Notes: generated by a model from the letters alone, not told the origin. Shown: positions 44,988-56,078, counted from the stretch's first letter. The stretch: 64,000 nt of DNA from Paenibacillus sp. PL2-23 (GCF_040834005.1 NZ_CP162129.1:1407501-1471500), one strand, 5' to 3'. Translations and numbers: made by a program.

Positions 44988-47900
44988 ATGAAGAAACGCA
45001 AACCAATTGCCATGCTGATGTCATTCATTATGATGCTGTCTGTACTTCCAATTGTCCCGATAACGGCACACGCCGATGCAAATGGCTGTGATGCAAGCGC
45101 CAGAGCTGCATATGGAGGCCTTGGTGGTACAGAGCTTTTCCTAGGCGGCAAATATATTGAGCTTGGGATCAGCAATTGGGGGGATTTCGGCACAGAGGGT
45201 ACCAAGCCTGCTAACTTTCATGGCACGCATACCTATCCGTATAACCAACATAGAAGCAATATTGGAATGAGCGCAGATCATGACGGCTTCTGTCAAGGAA
45301 TTGATATGCCAATAGACTACTATTTGCCGGGTACTGCAAAAGAAGGATTTTCAGTAGGATATGCGACTCACCCGGATGGCATTAGAAGTAATGATTTCAG
45401 ATCCAATATGGCTTTGATGGACGGCAGGCAGCCTGTAACAAATGGACCAATCCTCAAAGGCAAGGAGATGTCCACCACCGTAATCAATACCTCGCAAGTG
45501 GATAAAGGCATTCTGAGCGCAACCATCGTCTCGACTTGGATTAATAGAAGTTTAACGAAGGATAATCCTGTAATGGAAGTGAGGCAAGTGATATCCTTCC
45601 ATGAGGACGATAAGTTTTATCGGAATGATGTCACCCTTACGAATATTTCGGATCAAAGTGATTATCCACGAAGCTGGACAAGCACAAGGTATTCACGCTC
45701 GCTTGATCCTGACAATACCGTAGACCAAAACGATATGAGATTTTATGAAACTAGAAATGTGGTTACCCATACGATAGCCGAAGACGGCATTGCTGTGGTC
45801 AAAGCGGAATCACATCTAGATGATGATCGGTTATACCAAGTATTCGGCTCAAGGATGCCGATTTTCTATTATTCCGAGGATCCGGCAGCAAGAGGCTCCG
45901 TCTTTGGCGGCTATACAACCAATCCTTATACTGATGCCGTATATACGACACCTCGACAGAAGAATTTGCCTTGGGTTAACGATGTGTCGATCGGAATGAG
46001 TTGGGATGCGGGTCCTCTGGAGCCAGGTGAGAGGAGTGAAGTCTTTACCTACTATACGAGCTTGGATGAGCGAGTATTTGAAGAAGTCATTGCGGACATC
46101 CAATTGGATGAACGGGGTCTGCAGCCTTTCGAGGAGACGGAAGCGAATGATGGTACGGTATCCGGTAAACAGAAAGTGGCGATTTCCGGGGCGACACTTG
46201 TCGAGACGCTGGATATGAATCATATTCGCGTCAATAATCTTCCAGCGGGCTTAGGCTTTGCGGCCACTCGCTTGAGTGACAGTGAGATCGAAATGGAGTT
46301 GACGGGTGCGGCTGCCCAGCATCGCAAGGAAGCATCGGTCGACAACTTATCTGTAACGGTCGGTAAAAATAATTTGATAGGGTCTTCAGCAGATCTTACG
46401 ACCAAGACGTTCAGTGTGACATTTATGGATCCTGCCCTGCTTGCTTTGGATAAAGGGATCGTGACGGGGAATGTGAACGGTGAACTCGATGAGGCGCTTA
46501 CATTGTCCATTACGAACGGTACATTCGCCACAGATATTTCGATAGATGACATCGTGGTCCATCATCTTCCTGATGGTCTAAGTGCGACATTGACAGGAGC
46601 CTCTGCCCATGAGCTGCAGATTGGATTTAGTGGAGCGACGGCGGATATGGTGGATGTGAATACGGCGTACGTAACGGTACAAGCAGGTGGGCTGATTGGA
46701 AGCCCGACGGATTTAAGGACGAATACGTTCAAAATTGACTTTCCGGAAATAGAGCCCTTTGTGGTTGTGCAATCCCCCCTATACGAGTCGGAAGCCAATG
46801 ATGGCAGTATCGCTGACCAATTGGTGTTAACGCTTGTAGACGGTACTTGGGATTCCAATGCTACAGATGCAGTTAATGCGGTCAATTGGCCAGCAGGCTT
46901 GGAACCGGGGGAGGCTATACTGAACAGTCCAACCCAAATGACGGTTTCCATCAACGGGCAAGCAAGCAGTCATGAATGGATTGATAGTATTCAAGAGGCA
47001 CAAGTTGAAATCATGGGCATCCCGTCCAACACGTTTTCGATTATGTTCCGTTCACCACTGTCGTTTATTACAGCCTCACCTGATGTGCTCCATAATGCGG
47101 GCGACGGCTCCATAGCAGAGACACTGACGGTTACGCTGCATAATGGCAGATTTGCAGGTGAAGTCATGAGCTCGGGTGTGACGGTCAACAATCTACCGGA
47201 GGGGCTTGGCTTCGACGTGGCGCGTATAAGCGACACCCAACTGGAGCTACAGTTCACAGGACAGGCAACCAAGAAGCTCGAAGCTTCTTCATTCGCCTCA
47301 GTTACTGTTGATGCTGGTAATGTGATGGACGCTGTGTCGTCGTTAACCTCCAATCCTGTAGATATTCGGGTTCCAGATGATGCGTCATTAGCTGTTCTGG
47401 ATGCCATGCATCTGACTTGGGATACGATAAGGGAAGAGAATGTCCTACAGACCTCCGTTCAAACGAATGTATGGCTCCCAGCTACAGGAATATACGGCAG
47501 CAATATAACGTGGACGACCTCGAAGGATTCCGTCATTTCTCTTGACGGTACCGTGGTTAGACCTTCTTTTGAAGAGGGGGATCAGGAGGTCACCTTAACA
47601 GCGGAGCTTGTGAACGGTACTTCCACACAAACCAAGATTTTTGAGCTTATTGTCAAGAAATTGGCAGGCACAGACGAGCAATCGGTCAATGAGGATGCGG
47701 ACCAAGTGACATGGGACATGATCCGGCAGAAGAATGTGATACAGGATAGTGTTACCTATGACTTGAATCTGCCAAGCGAAGGGGAATACGGCAGCAGTTT
47801 GACTTGGACCACTTCGCAAGCCGCTGTCATTGACACGAATGGCAAGGTAGTACGTCCACAGAAAGAGGAGGGCGACCAGCAGGTCACTTTAGTTGTAAGA

Positions 47901-50744
47901 ATCAGCAAAGGTGATGCTGCCGTTACAACAACCTTTGATCTTATTGTTATAGCTCTGGAAGACGATGTTCAAGCTCAACTGGACGAAGTCATCGGCACAT
48001 TGAGAATTGGTTATGCTGACCAGGATTCGGCGCAAAGTGTGACACAGGATATTACACTGATCTCTGAGGGTTTTTATGATGCTGAGGTCGTATGGACCAG
48101 TCACCGTAGCGAGCTAATCAGTCATACCGGAAAAGTGAACCGTCCCCTTAAGGATACGGTGGTAAGAATAACAGCGCGAGTCACGAAGGACGGCTTCTTT
48201 CGAGAAAAGGACTTTTTCGTCACAGTGAAAGGAACAAGTGGAATCAGTCTCCCGCAGGATGAGGATGATGTAGAAATTGGATATGCACCTGGGGATTCAG
48301 CGGACCATGTCACAAAAAACTTGTACCTGACGAAGCTTGGTCATACGGGCTCTGAAGTGACTTGGGCTTCGGACAAGCCAGCCGTTATCTCGAACAGCGG
48401 ACGAGTGAATCGACCGGGTCCAGATGAAGCTGACGAAATAGTTGAGCTTACGGCAACACTTAGGGACCCTGACAACCCGCTCATCACAAGAACGAAGACC
48501 TTTAGGGTCACGGTTATCAAGCTGAGTGATCAGGAGGCGGTTGACGAAGCGGCCAAGAAGCTGAAGATTGATGATGCGGCCGAATTCGTAGACGGAGACA
48601 TCTGGGAAGGGGTTACAGAGGCGTTTCTTCTCCTGAAGCAAGGTGCATATGATACGGATATTACATGGGAATCGAATACACCTTCCGTGATCGAGGTCGA
48701 CCTGGAGGGCGAACAGGCGCAAGTAAACGTCACCCGGCAACGGGAAGAGAAGCATGTCATCTTGACGGCTACGTTTACAAGAAACGATAAGACCGCTACA
48801 AAGCGATACTTAATTATCGTAAAGGCATTGGGCATTACCAAGGACGGCGGCACTCGATTGGACACGGTCAGAGATGCTAAGCTGGCAACGCTACAAGACG
48901 GGGCTCCAGTAGAGCAGAGCATCAAGATTCTGCGGACAGTCATGTCTAACGGGACCAAGATTGACACGATTATAGTCGATGATAATGGGATGTATGACTT
49001 GGTTGCATCGATTGACCCGAACGATCCTGATGCGTTAAATCGTCTTGTCACCATCACCCATGATGATGATGAGCTTGAGCATGCGGATGAAATTGCTGTC
49101 GAAATTCCAGCGACGGCTATAACAACGATGGCAGGTCGGAACATATCCCTGCATATTGGAAGTGACCTGGCTTCGATTCAGCTGGATGAAGCAAGTGTGA
49201 AAGCAATCGAGGATATGGGGACAGATTTGTACTTTAGAGTTGCACCTGTGAACCAAACACAAGATCAGGCAAGGATTCAGAGTAACGCAATGAATATTGG
49301 CGCTACTAAGATTACTTTAGCCGATAACGAGCAGATTCAGACGATTGGAAAGCCGAGAGTCATCGAGTCGAACTATCATGGGGTGATTACAGAGGTTCTT
49401 ATTCCTTTGTCAGATTTCTCCGATCAGATCCCGGTTGGAAGCTCAGCAGAAAGAGACGTATTCTTGAATAGTCTCAGGATTTATGTGGAGCATAGTGACG
49501 GAGAATTTGCAGTGTATACACCGCAGCGAATGGTATATACGAATGCTGGTGTGCCGACTGCGGCTGCATTCCAAATTAGCAAATTCAGCAGCTTCCAGCT
49601 GATTCGCTTGGTTGAGGGCAGCACAGGAGGCGGATCGACTGGTCCTGGCACCCTGCCGGCACTTGAACCGGTATCGGAGGAAGAATTCCCATTAACTTGC
49701 AAGAGGGTGCAGGAGCTTCAGGACCTGAATGAAGTTATTGAGGTGAATACCGAGAGCTGGACGATTAAGCTGAATGCCGCTGACTTGAATTTGGAAGATA
49801 TAAGTCTGTTATTTGACGGGCAAGAAAGGGATCATTGCGAGATTGTAATGAAAGTTACAATCGTCGAAGCAGATGAAGACCAAGAGGACGAGTTCAAGAA
49901 AGCGGCTGAACACAGGGAAGTTGATGTCGTAGGAGATCAGGTGTACATCTCGATCGAAGCTGTATATGACGGACAAACTAGGCCGGTGACGAGCCGCGGA
50001 AAGATGGAGTTCACATTGCCGATTCCGGATGGCATGAAGATTACGACAGGCGTATTGTACAGGGAAGGGAATCTGCATCATCAACCAACGTATGTATTCA
50101 TTGAGAATGGACGTTATTATGCTCGCATCAACAGCTTTGAAACCGGACTTTTCGGACTGATCTGGAACCCGCAGCAATTCGCAGATGTAGAGAACCATTG
50201 GAGCAAGCTGGACGTAAACGACATGTACTCTAGACTTGTTGTGAACGGGGTTAACGAAGCCTCCTACGAGCCAGAGCGTGAAATAACGAGGGCGGAATTC
50301 ACCGCTATCTTGGTCAGGGCTCTGGGAATCGTAAGACATGAGTTGGTTGTACCGAAATTTAGCGATGTGCCTGACAAAGCATGGTATCAGGGAGAGATGG
50401 CCGTCGCCATCGAGAACGGACTAATAGAAGGGTATCCTGACGGAACGTTCAGACCGGGTAACAACATCACGCGACAAGAAGCGATGATGATTATGAAGAG
50501 AGCGATGACCATCACGGAGTTGGAGTCGTCGCTTAGCGAGGAGTTATATCTAAAGCTTCTTCTAACCTTCGTGGATGGGAATACCATTGCGGATTGGGCA
50601 GAATCAGCCGTCCAGAGCAATCTTTCTACGGGAATTATTGTTGGAAGAAATGGACGATTGGATCTAAATGCGGGCATTACACGTGCGGAGACCTCGGCAA
50701 TAGTGAGGAGATTATTGATTCTATCGGAACTCATTAATCCGTAG
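44988..50744 (+). CDS. Giant SLH-anchored surface protein with Ig-like repeats
   Basis: 1918 residues. Signal peptide 1 to about 30 (MLSVLPIVPITAHADA). Residues about 35-370 form an unassigned N-terminal domain. Four beta repeats of about 100 residues follow (about 385-800), each with an NLP-x-GL motif. Then come about five repeats of the atrophied bacterial Ig type with YGSxxTWTTS and VxRPxxEEGDQxVTL motifs (about 805-1285). A further beta region has a glycine-rich linker (GSTGGGSTGPGT, about 1540). Three SLH repeats end the protein (about 1731-1918; FADVENHWSKLDVNDM, FSDVPDKAWYQGEM, FVDGNTIADWAESAV) and bind pyruvylated cell-wall polymer. It is probably an adhesin or polysaccharide-binding protein on the cell surface. 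Confidence 0.82.
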   Translation: MKKRKPIAMLMSFIMMLSVLPIVPITAHADANGCDASARAAYGGLGGTELFLGGKYIELGISNWGDFGTEGTKPANFHGTHTYPYNQHRSNIGMSADHDGFCQGIDMPIDYYLPGTAKEGFSVGYATHPDGIRSNDFRSNMALMDGRQPVTNGPILKGKEMSTTVINTSQVDKGILSATIVSTWINRSLTKDNPVMEVRQVISFHEDDKFYRNDVTLTNISDQSDYPRSWTSTRYSRSLDPDNTVDQNDMRFYETRNVVTHTIAEDGIAVVKAESHLDDDRLYQVFGSRMPIFYYSEDPAARGSVFGGYTTNPYTDAVYTTPRQKNLPWVNDVSIGMSWDAGPLEPGERSEVFTYYTSLDERVFEEVIADIQLDERGLQPFEETEANDGTVSGKQKVAISGATLVETLDMNHIRVNNLPAGLGFAATRLSDSEIEMELTGAAAQHRKEASVDNLSVTVGKNNLIGSSADLTTKTFSVTFMDPALLALDKGIVTGNVNGELDEALTLSITNGTFATDISIDDIVVHHLPDGLSATLTGASAHELQIGFSGATADMVDVNTAYVTVQAGGLIGSPTDLRTNTFKIDFPEIEPFVVVQSPLYESEANDGSIADQLVLTLVDGTWDSNATDAVNAVNWPAGLEPGEAILNSPTQMTVSINGQASSHEWIDSIQEAQVEIMGIPSNTFSIMFRSPLSFITASPDVLHNAGDGSIAETLTVTLHNGRFAGEVMSSGVTVNNLPEGLGFDVARISDTQLELQFTGQATKKLEASSFASVTVDAGNVMDAVSSLTSNPVDIRVPDDASLAVLDAMHLTWDTIREENVLQTSVQTNVWLPATGIYGSNITWTTSKDSVISLDGTVVRPSFEEGDQEVTLTAELVNGTSTQTKIFELIVKKLAGTDEQSVNEDADQVTWDMIRQKNVIQDSVTYDLNLPSEGEYGSSLTWTTSQAAVIDTNGKVVRPQKEEGDQQVTLVVRISKGDAAVTTTFDLIVIALEDDVQAQLDEVIGTLRIGYADQDSAQSVTQDITLISEGFYDAEVVWTSHRSELISHTGKVNRPLKDTVVRITARVTKDGFFREKDFFVTVKGTSGISLPQDEDDVEIGYAPGDSADHVTKNLYLTKLGHTGSEVTWASDKPAVISNSGRVNRPGPDEADEIVELTATLRDPDNPLITRTKTFRVTVIKLSDQEAVDEAAKKLKIDDAAEFVDGDIWEGVTEAFLLLKQGAYDTDITWESNTPSVIEVDLEGEQAQVNVTRQREEKHVILTATFTRNDKTATKRYLIIVKALGITKDGGTRLDTVRDAKLATLQDGAPVEQSIKILRTVMSNGTKIDTIIVDDNGMYDLVASIDPNDPDALNRLVTITHDDDELEHADEIAVEIPATAITTMAGRNISLHIGSDLASIQLDEASVKAIEDMGTDLYFRVAPVNQTQDQARIQSNAMNIGATKITLADNEQIQTIGKPRVIESNYHGVITEVLIPLSDFSDQIPVGSSAERDVFLNSLRIYVEHSDGEFAVYTPQRMVYTNAGVPTAAAFQISKFSSFQLIRLVEGSTGGGSTGPGTLPALEPVSEEEFPLTCKRVQELQDLNEVIEVNTESWTIKLNAADLNLEDISLLFDGQERDHCEIVMKVTIVEADEDQEDEFKKAAEHREVDVVGDQVYISIEAVYDGQTRPVTSRGKMEFTLPIPDGMKITTGVLYREGNLHHQPTYVFIENGRYYARINSFETGLFGLIWNPQQFADVENHWSKLDVNDMYSRLVVNGVNEASYEPEREITRAEFTAILVRALGIVRHELVVPKFSDVPDKAWYQGEMAVAIENGLIEGYPDGTFRPGNNITRQEAMMIMKRAMTITELESSLSEELYLKLLLTFVDGNTIADWAESAVQSNLSTGIIVGRNGRLDLNAGITRAETSAIVRRLLILSELINP

Positions 50745-50842
50745 TTCATCTCGCTTATTTTTAATTGAACAATACGGTTGCAACTAGTAGACTAGAACTA
50801 TATCTATAGACATACATACTAGTGCAGCAGGAAGGTGGACTT

Positions 50843-53800
50843 ATGTTGAGACATCAAGTGAAAAAAAGTTTTATAGTTTTTATGCTTGTAATGCTATTTG
50901 CAGCAACGATCATGCCCCCAGTCTATGGTGACAGGAGCACGATTCCGAACGGTGATGGCATGAGCCACAGCGCAGAGGTTGAACCGAACCCGCTCGGGGA
51001 TAATTTGTCGACAACGGAGTACGATATATTACCGGCAGGTTTTTCCTCTATGGGAGGGACGTTTGATGGTCGTTATATATGGATGGCCAGCTTTAACGGC
51101 AGTGTTGTGGCTATACAGAAGGTGGACACCTCAACTGGAACTACAGAAAGCATAAGCTTGCCTAACGATGTTAGCGGTAATTTTGTTGGCAGCGTGTTCG
51201 ATGGACAGCACGTTTGGTTCATTCCGCACTCCAGCAATAAGCTGGTTAGAATAAACAAGGATACTAACGTGATAACTTCATTCGATGGATGGCCTGCCGG
51301 GTCCCGAGCTACAGAAAGTTCTGGACAATTTGCAGGGGGAGCATTCGATGGTACATACCTGTGGCTTTCGCCTTATGGTGCATTAAAGGTTGTGCGTGTG
51401 GATGTATCCGACGGATCTATGACTGCTTATGATCTGCCTGGCGCCATTTCCTCCTCTTCCTCCAGCAAATTTATTGGCGCCGTGTATGACGGAGAGAGAG
51501 TCTGGCTTCTTCCTTATTCGGCGTCGGAAGTCGTTAGCATTAACCCAGCAGATGGATCCATGACGACGCATAGCAGCTGGCCTGCGGGCTTTGCCAAAGC
51601 TACAAGCTCCATTATAGGCGGCGTATTTGATGGTAGGTATATTTGGCTGACACCATATTTAGCGGATCAAATTGTTCGTCTCGATACAATGGATGGATCC
51701 ATGATGGGGTTTAATAGTTGGCCAGCCGGCTTTGATAAGACGTCAAGCATGTATTTCGGCGGAGCTTTCGACGGCCAAGCGATTTGGTATATTCCACTAC
51801 TAGGCGGCAAGCTTATTAAAATTGATAAGGATAATGGAGAAATTCAGAGCTTCAGCCTGAATGTTTGTGGAAGTCCAAGCTATATGGGAGGCATATTCGA
51901 TGGGAATCGCATCTGGCTGGTTCCGGGTTCCCCTGTTACGAAGCTTGCCAGTATTGGCACTTCGCTTGGGAGTGGTGACGACACTGCGCCCGTCTTAACT
52001 AGCGGTGACCTGGCTGCATCTTCTATTACGTATTCCGGAGCCGTTCTAAGCTGGAGCAAGGCTTCGGATAACGTCACTGTATCGTGTAACCTGGAGTATC
52101 AGGTGTACCAATCGGCCAGTCCCAATATTGGTACAGTTGCCGATATAGAAATTAATGGAACTCCAATCGGGTCACCAGCCAAGGATATTGCGACGAGTTC
52201 TATTACAGGTCTCACGCAAGGGACAAGCTATTATTTCAACGTTCTTGTGAAGGATGGCAGCGGCAACAAAACAGCTTATACCATGACGCAAGTGACAACA
52301 CTGGAGCCTACGGTTACGCTTAGCTACAATGGCAACGGCCATACGGAAGGAAGTGTCCCTGTTGACGGCACGGCTTACACCCAAGGACAAGCGGTAGCTG
52401 TAGCTGGCAATACAGGAGCTTTGTACAAGAGTGGTTATGTGTTCGAGGGCTGGAATACAGCCGCGGATGGAAGCGGTCAAGATTATGCGCCGGGTGCTTC
52501 GATAACGTTAGGTTCCACGAATGTTACGCTTTACGCCAAGTGGAGACCGCTGAGCGAAGAAGCGAGATTAAGCGCATTGGAGTTATTCGGAGTGTTGCTG
52601 TCACCTGCCTTCGATTCAGATACGCTGGCTTATACGGCAACAGTAGGTTATGCAGTAGAGAATACGACAGTTACGGCAACTGCTTCATCAGACCTGCACG
52701 ATACAATGACGTTAAACGGAGACACTGTGCTCGTTAGCGGACAAACCAGCGCACCTGTTGGGCTGGCTGTCGGACAAAACGAGCTGAAAGTGAAGGTGAC
52801 AGCAGAGGATTCGGCAACTGAGATGACCTATACGGTAAATATTACACGTGAAGCGCTCATTCTCCCTCCAACTGTGCCTGCACCTCCGAAGGAGGATGGC
52901 TTCCGGATTATCGTGAACGGTCAGCCGCAGGAGCAAATTGCATCAGTCGAGAGGCACAATTCCAACGGACGCTCCAGCCTGTCGGTTCATGTGGACACAG
53001 ATAAGCTCGCGGCCCAGTTAGCGAAGGAAGGGAGCAAGCCTACGATAACCATTCCTGTTACGGGCGCCTTCGATAAGGTGTCCACGAATTTAAACGGTGC
53101 CGCGGTGAAAGCGATGGAGAATAAGCAGGCGCTGCTTGATATTCAGACGCCAATTGCCAATTATAGACTTCCTGCTTCGGAGCTCGGAGTTGAACGCCTC
53201 AACGAGCTGCTTGGTGAAGGCGTGCAGGCAGAGGATATGGTAGTACAGATTGTGATTGAGATGAGCGATGCAGAGAAAGTGCTGCTTATGAATGAAGCCG
53301 AGGCGAAGGGCGGCTTTCAGGTGCTTACAGCACCTGTAGACTTCAAGATTTACGCCAGCTACCAGGAGAAGACCGTTGAGGTCAAGCAATTTACCGCGTA
53401 TGTAGAGCGTGAGATTATGTTGCCGGAAGGGACAGACGCCGGTAAAGTAACGACCGCCCTTGTGTTGAATGCCGATGGATCTACGTATCATGTGCCGACT
53501 TACGTAACGAGTCGTGATGGGAAGTCGTACGCTGTTATTAATAGCTTGACGAACAGCACGTATACGCTTGTATATAGTCCCAAGTCATTCAAGGACTTGG
53601 AGGGTCACTGGGCGCAATCCGTTGTGACGGATTTGGCATCCCGACTTGTTATAAACGGAGTATCCGCGGAGCGTTATTCCCCAGATACTGCTATCACCCG
53701 AGCCGACTTTGCCGCGATTGTCATCCGCGCTCTTGGCTTGTCAGAGGCGAATGGAATGTCCGATTTCCTGGATGTAGAGGATGAGGCGCATTATGCAGGG

Positions 53801-54157
53801 GCCGTTGCAAGAGCCCAGGAGTTTGGGTTAATTGAAGGGTATCAGGATGGAACCTTCCGTCCAGATCAAACGATTACACGGCAGGAAGCTATGGTTATTC
53901 TGACTCGTGCCTTTAAACTTGCGGGTCTGTCTACAGAGTGGACCTCGTCAGAGGATCCAGAGTCCAACTTAGCAATGTTCGCGGATCGAGACACCATTGC
54001 AGCTTGGGCAAAGCCGGCAGCTGCGACTATGGTTCGCCATCAGCTGGCAATGGGGAATGGCGGCTTTGAGCTTATGCCGGAGAAGGAGCTCACTCGCGCA
54101 GAGACGGCAGCTCTGGTGCAACGATTGCTGAAGGCTGCAGAGCTTATCAATGAATAA
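50843..54157 (+). CDS. SLH-anchored surface protein with predicted seven-bladed propeller
   Basis: 1104 residues from ATG 50843 (AAGGTGG upstream). After a signal peptide come seven repeats of an FDGxxxW motif (FDGRYIWM, FDGQHVWF, FDGTYLWL, YDGERVWL, FDGRYIWL, FDGQAIWY, FDGNRIWL; about 60-370), which suggests a beta-propeller. Then a fibronectin-type domain, one InlB-type B repeat (GYVFEGWNTAADGSGQDY), a cadherin-like beta-sandwich domain, an unassigned region and three SLH repeats (about 920-1104). The C-terminal half resembles that of the preceding giant protein, so the two share an ancestry. The ligand is unknown. Confidence 0.8.
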   Translation: MLRHQVKKSFIVFMLVMLFAATIMPPVYGDRSTIPNGDGMSHSAEVEPNPLGDNLSTTEYDILPAGFSSMGGTFDGRYIWMASFNGSVVAIQKVDTSTGTTESISLPNDVSGNFVGSVFDGQHVWFIPHSSNKLVRINKDTNVITSFDGWPAGSRATESSGQFAGGAFDGTYLWLSPYGALKVVRVDVSDGSMTAYDLPGAISSSSSSKFIGAVYDGERVWLLPYSASEVVSINPADGSMTTHSSWPAGFAKATSSIIGGVFDGRYIWLTPYLADQIVRLDTMDGSMMGFNSWPAGFDKTSSMYFGGAFDGQAIWYIPLLGGKLIKIDKDNGEIQSFSLNVCGSPSYMGGIFDGNRIWLVPGSPVTKLASIGTSLGSGDDTAPVLTSGDLAASSITYSGAVLSWSKASDNVTVSCNLEYQVYQSASPNIGTVADIEINGTPIGSPAKDIATSSITGLTQGTSYYFNVLVKDGSGNKTAYTMTQVTTLEPTVTLSYNGNGHTEGSVPVDGTAYTQGQAVAVAGNTGALYKSGYVFEGWNTAADGSGQDYAPGASITLGSTNVTLYAKWRPLSEEARLSALELFGVLLSPAFDSDTLAYTATVGYAVENTTVTATASSDLHDTMTLNGDTVLVSGQTSAPVGLAVGQNELKVKVTAEDSATEMTYTVNITREALILPPTVPAPPKEDGFRIIVNGQPQEQIASVERHNSNGRSSLSVHVDTDKLAAQLAKEGSKPTITIPVTGAFDKVSTNLNGAAVKAMENKQALLDIQTPIANYRLPASELGVERLNELLGEGVQAEDMVVQIVIEMSDAEKVLLMNEAEAKGGFQVLTAPVDFKIYASYQEKTVEVKQFTAYVEREIMLPEGTDAGKVTTALVLNADGSTYHVPTYVTSRDGKSYAVINSLTNSTYTLVYSPKSFKDLEGHWAQSVVTDLASRLVINGVSAERYSPDTAITRADFAAIVIRALGLSEANGMSDFLDVEDEAHYAGAVARAQEFGLIEGYQDGTFRPDQTITRQEAMVILTRAFKLAGLSTEWTSSEDPESNLAMFADRDTIAAWAKPAAATMVRHQLAMGNGGFELMPEKELTRAETAALVQRLLKAAELINE

Positions 54158-54164
54158 TATTTAG

Positions 54165-54190
54165 GGAGCCCGTGAGGGCTCCTTCTTTTT
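54165..54190 (+). terminator. Terminator after the propeller/SLH gene
   Basis: GGAGCCC/GGGCTCC with a GTGA loop and a TTCTTTTT tail. Confidence 0.85.
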
Positions 54191-54276
54191 GTTCAAATCC
54201 TTGTTCAGATTCATTTAAGAAACAAACCTTATGATGACTGCATACTAACAACCCGATATGATAAGGAGTGTTTCAG

Positions 54277-55509
54277 ATGAAATCCAAAACATTACATACA
54301 GCAGGTGCCGTTACGATGGCGTTATGGATAACCTTAGCGGCTGCGGGGTGCTCTGAGTCAGGGGAACGCGTGACCGTAACGACAAACCAGGGTTTAGCAG
54401 CAGATGGATCGGCACCGGAAGTGATCGTCGGTTCGGAGGAATCGGAGGTTGCTGCGGGGACGACCGTCTCCGAGGTTTCGGACTATTTTAGCGAAAGAGA
54501 TCTCGTGCAAACGGCAGACCTGGCGAACGCTGCCTCGATTGAACTGGAAAGCGGTCAGGATGTGAGGATCACGGAGGAAGGGGTCTATGTGCTTGGCGGC
54601 GATGTCTCCAATGTGACGGTTGTGGTGGAAGCAGCCGACGATGCCAAAGTCCAGCTGGTTCTGGACGGAGTCGCGATAACGAATGTAGATGCGCCGGCTA
54701 TATATGTGAAGGCTGCCGACAAAGTATTTGTTACGACCACAGACAGCAGCAGCTCTATGGAGGTGACGGGCAGCTATACGGCAGATGGAGAAGGTAATCT
54801 GGATGCCGTTATTTTCTCAAGAGCCGATCTGACGCTGAACGGAACGGGGAGCTTGGCTATTATAGCGCCTACAGGCAACGGTATTGCTTCCAAGGATGAT
54901 CTGAGAATTACTGGAGGCGAATATACCATTGAAGCCGCTGCCGACGGCTTGGAGGCCAATGATGCGATCAAGATTCACGATGGAATCCTCACCATCCAAT
55001 CAGGCAAGGATGCCTTGCATAGCGAGAATGAAGAGGATGCTTCTCTGGGATATGTCTACATGGAAGGCGGCACCTTGCAGATATCCGCTGTAGACGATGC
55101 AATCCGCGCCAACAGCTACGTTCGAATAGATGGAGGCACAATTAACATTGAGATGTCTCAGGAGGGCATTGAAGCTAACTATATTACCATCAATGATGGT
55201 CAAATCACGTTATATGCGAAGGATGACGGCATTAACGCGTCGGCGAAGGTTGATGCGCCTGTAGGGATTGAAGTGAATGGCGGAACCATTCATGTAGAGG
55301 TGGGCAGCGGTGATACGGACGCATTTGATTCCAATGGCAATCTCTATATTAATGGAGGAATCATAACGGTAGAAGCTTCATCTGCTTTTGACTTTGATGG
55401 CGAGGGTGGATTAAACGGCGGCAATGTGACGGTCAATGGCGCAACGATTACCGAGCTAACCGCATCCCGAGGCGGCGGTATGGGGATGGGTATGGGTGGT
55501 CGACGATAG
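54277..55509 (+). CDS. Lipoprotein with carbohydrate-binding (DUF4353-like) beta-helix repeats
   Basis: 410 residues from ATG 54277 (AAGGAG 9 nt upstream). The lipobox LAAAGC is at about residues 19-24, so the protein is a lipid-anchored envelope protein. The body is made of short repeats such as DAIKIHDGILTIQSGKDALHSEN, VRIDGGTINIEM and ITINDGQITLYAKDDGINAS, the pattern of the carbohydrate-binding DUF4353 group found near CotH-type proteins. The end is glycine/methionine-rich (GGGMGMGMGGRR). Intact; a strong terminator follows. Confidence 0.75.
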   Translation: MKSKTLHTAGAVTMALWITLAAAGCSESGERVTVTTNQGLAADGSAPEVIVGSEESEVAAGTTVSEVSDYFSERDLVQTADLANAASIELESGQDVRITEEGVYVLGGDVSNVTVVVEAADDAKVQLVLDGVAITNVDAPAIYVKAADKVFVTTTDSSSSMEVTGSYTADGEGNLDAVIFSRADLTLNGTGSLAIIAPTGNGIASKDDLRITGGEYTIEAAADGLEANDAIKIHDGILTIQSGKDALHSENEEDASLGYVYMEGGTLQISAVDDAIRANSYVRIDGGTINIEMSQEGIEANYITINDGQITLYAKDDGINASAKVDAPVGIEVNGGTIHVEVGSGDTDAFDSNGNLYINGGIITVEASSAFDFDGEGGLNGGNVTVNGATITELTASRGGGMGMGMGGRR

Positions 55510-55521
55510 CAAAGTGTAAAA

Positions 55522-55560
55522 AAAGGGGTTCCCTAACGTTAACGTCAGGGAACCCTTTTT
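55522..55560 (+). terminator. Terminator after the lipoprotein gene
   Basis: GGGTTCCCT pairs with AGGGAACCC, followed by TTTTT; the flanking AAAA also makes it work in reverse. Confidence 0.8.
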
Positions 55561-55606
55561 GTCGATTTTCCTATTATCCTATCAGGAGAAATATTAAATT
55601 TTAAAT

Positions 55607-56064
55607 CAAGGCGTCAAAATATTTACAATTGGACTGGGCAGCAGTATTGATGTAAGCTTGTTGAAAAATATCGCAGAAGCAACAGGCGGCAAGTATTATC
55701 ACGCGACTACAGCTTCAGATTTGTCCGGCATATTCGAACAGACCTCCTCGGAGACCGTTGATTTGACGAGGGATACGGATGGGGATGGGCTATCGGATTA
55801 CCACGAGAAGCGGGGCATGCGAGTGAACACGAGCTGGATTACACCGCTTATGATCGAGCGGATACCGATGCCGACGGCCTGGGAGCCAGCTTCTTATTCC
55901 ATAGGCTGGGAAAAGATATTGGGCCATGGACTGCCAGGGATGAGTACGGCTATCCTCTAACTCCGGATGATGCGTTCGGGTATGAGACCTCAAAACTGCA
56001 CGCTATTGATTTATTTATTGGAGATTCCATGCTGAAGTATCCGAACACATCCACAATATACTAA
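55607..56064 (+). pseudogene. VWA-domain protein, 3' remnant with frameshift
   Basis: The end of a von Willebrand A domain (GVKIFTIGLGSSIDVSLL, then ATGGKYYHATTASDLSGIF) followed by a calcium-type repeat (DTDGDGLSDYHEKRG). Near 55840 the frame shifts; the other frame continues DTDADGLGASFLFHRLG...YGYPLTPDDAFGYET to a stop at 56064. There is no start or VWA front half, so the gene is dead. Confidence 0.7.
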
Positions 56065-56078
56065 GAGTTGGTGAAGCT

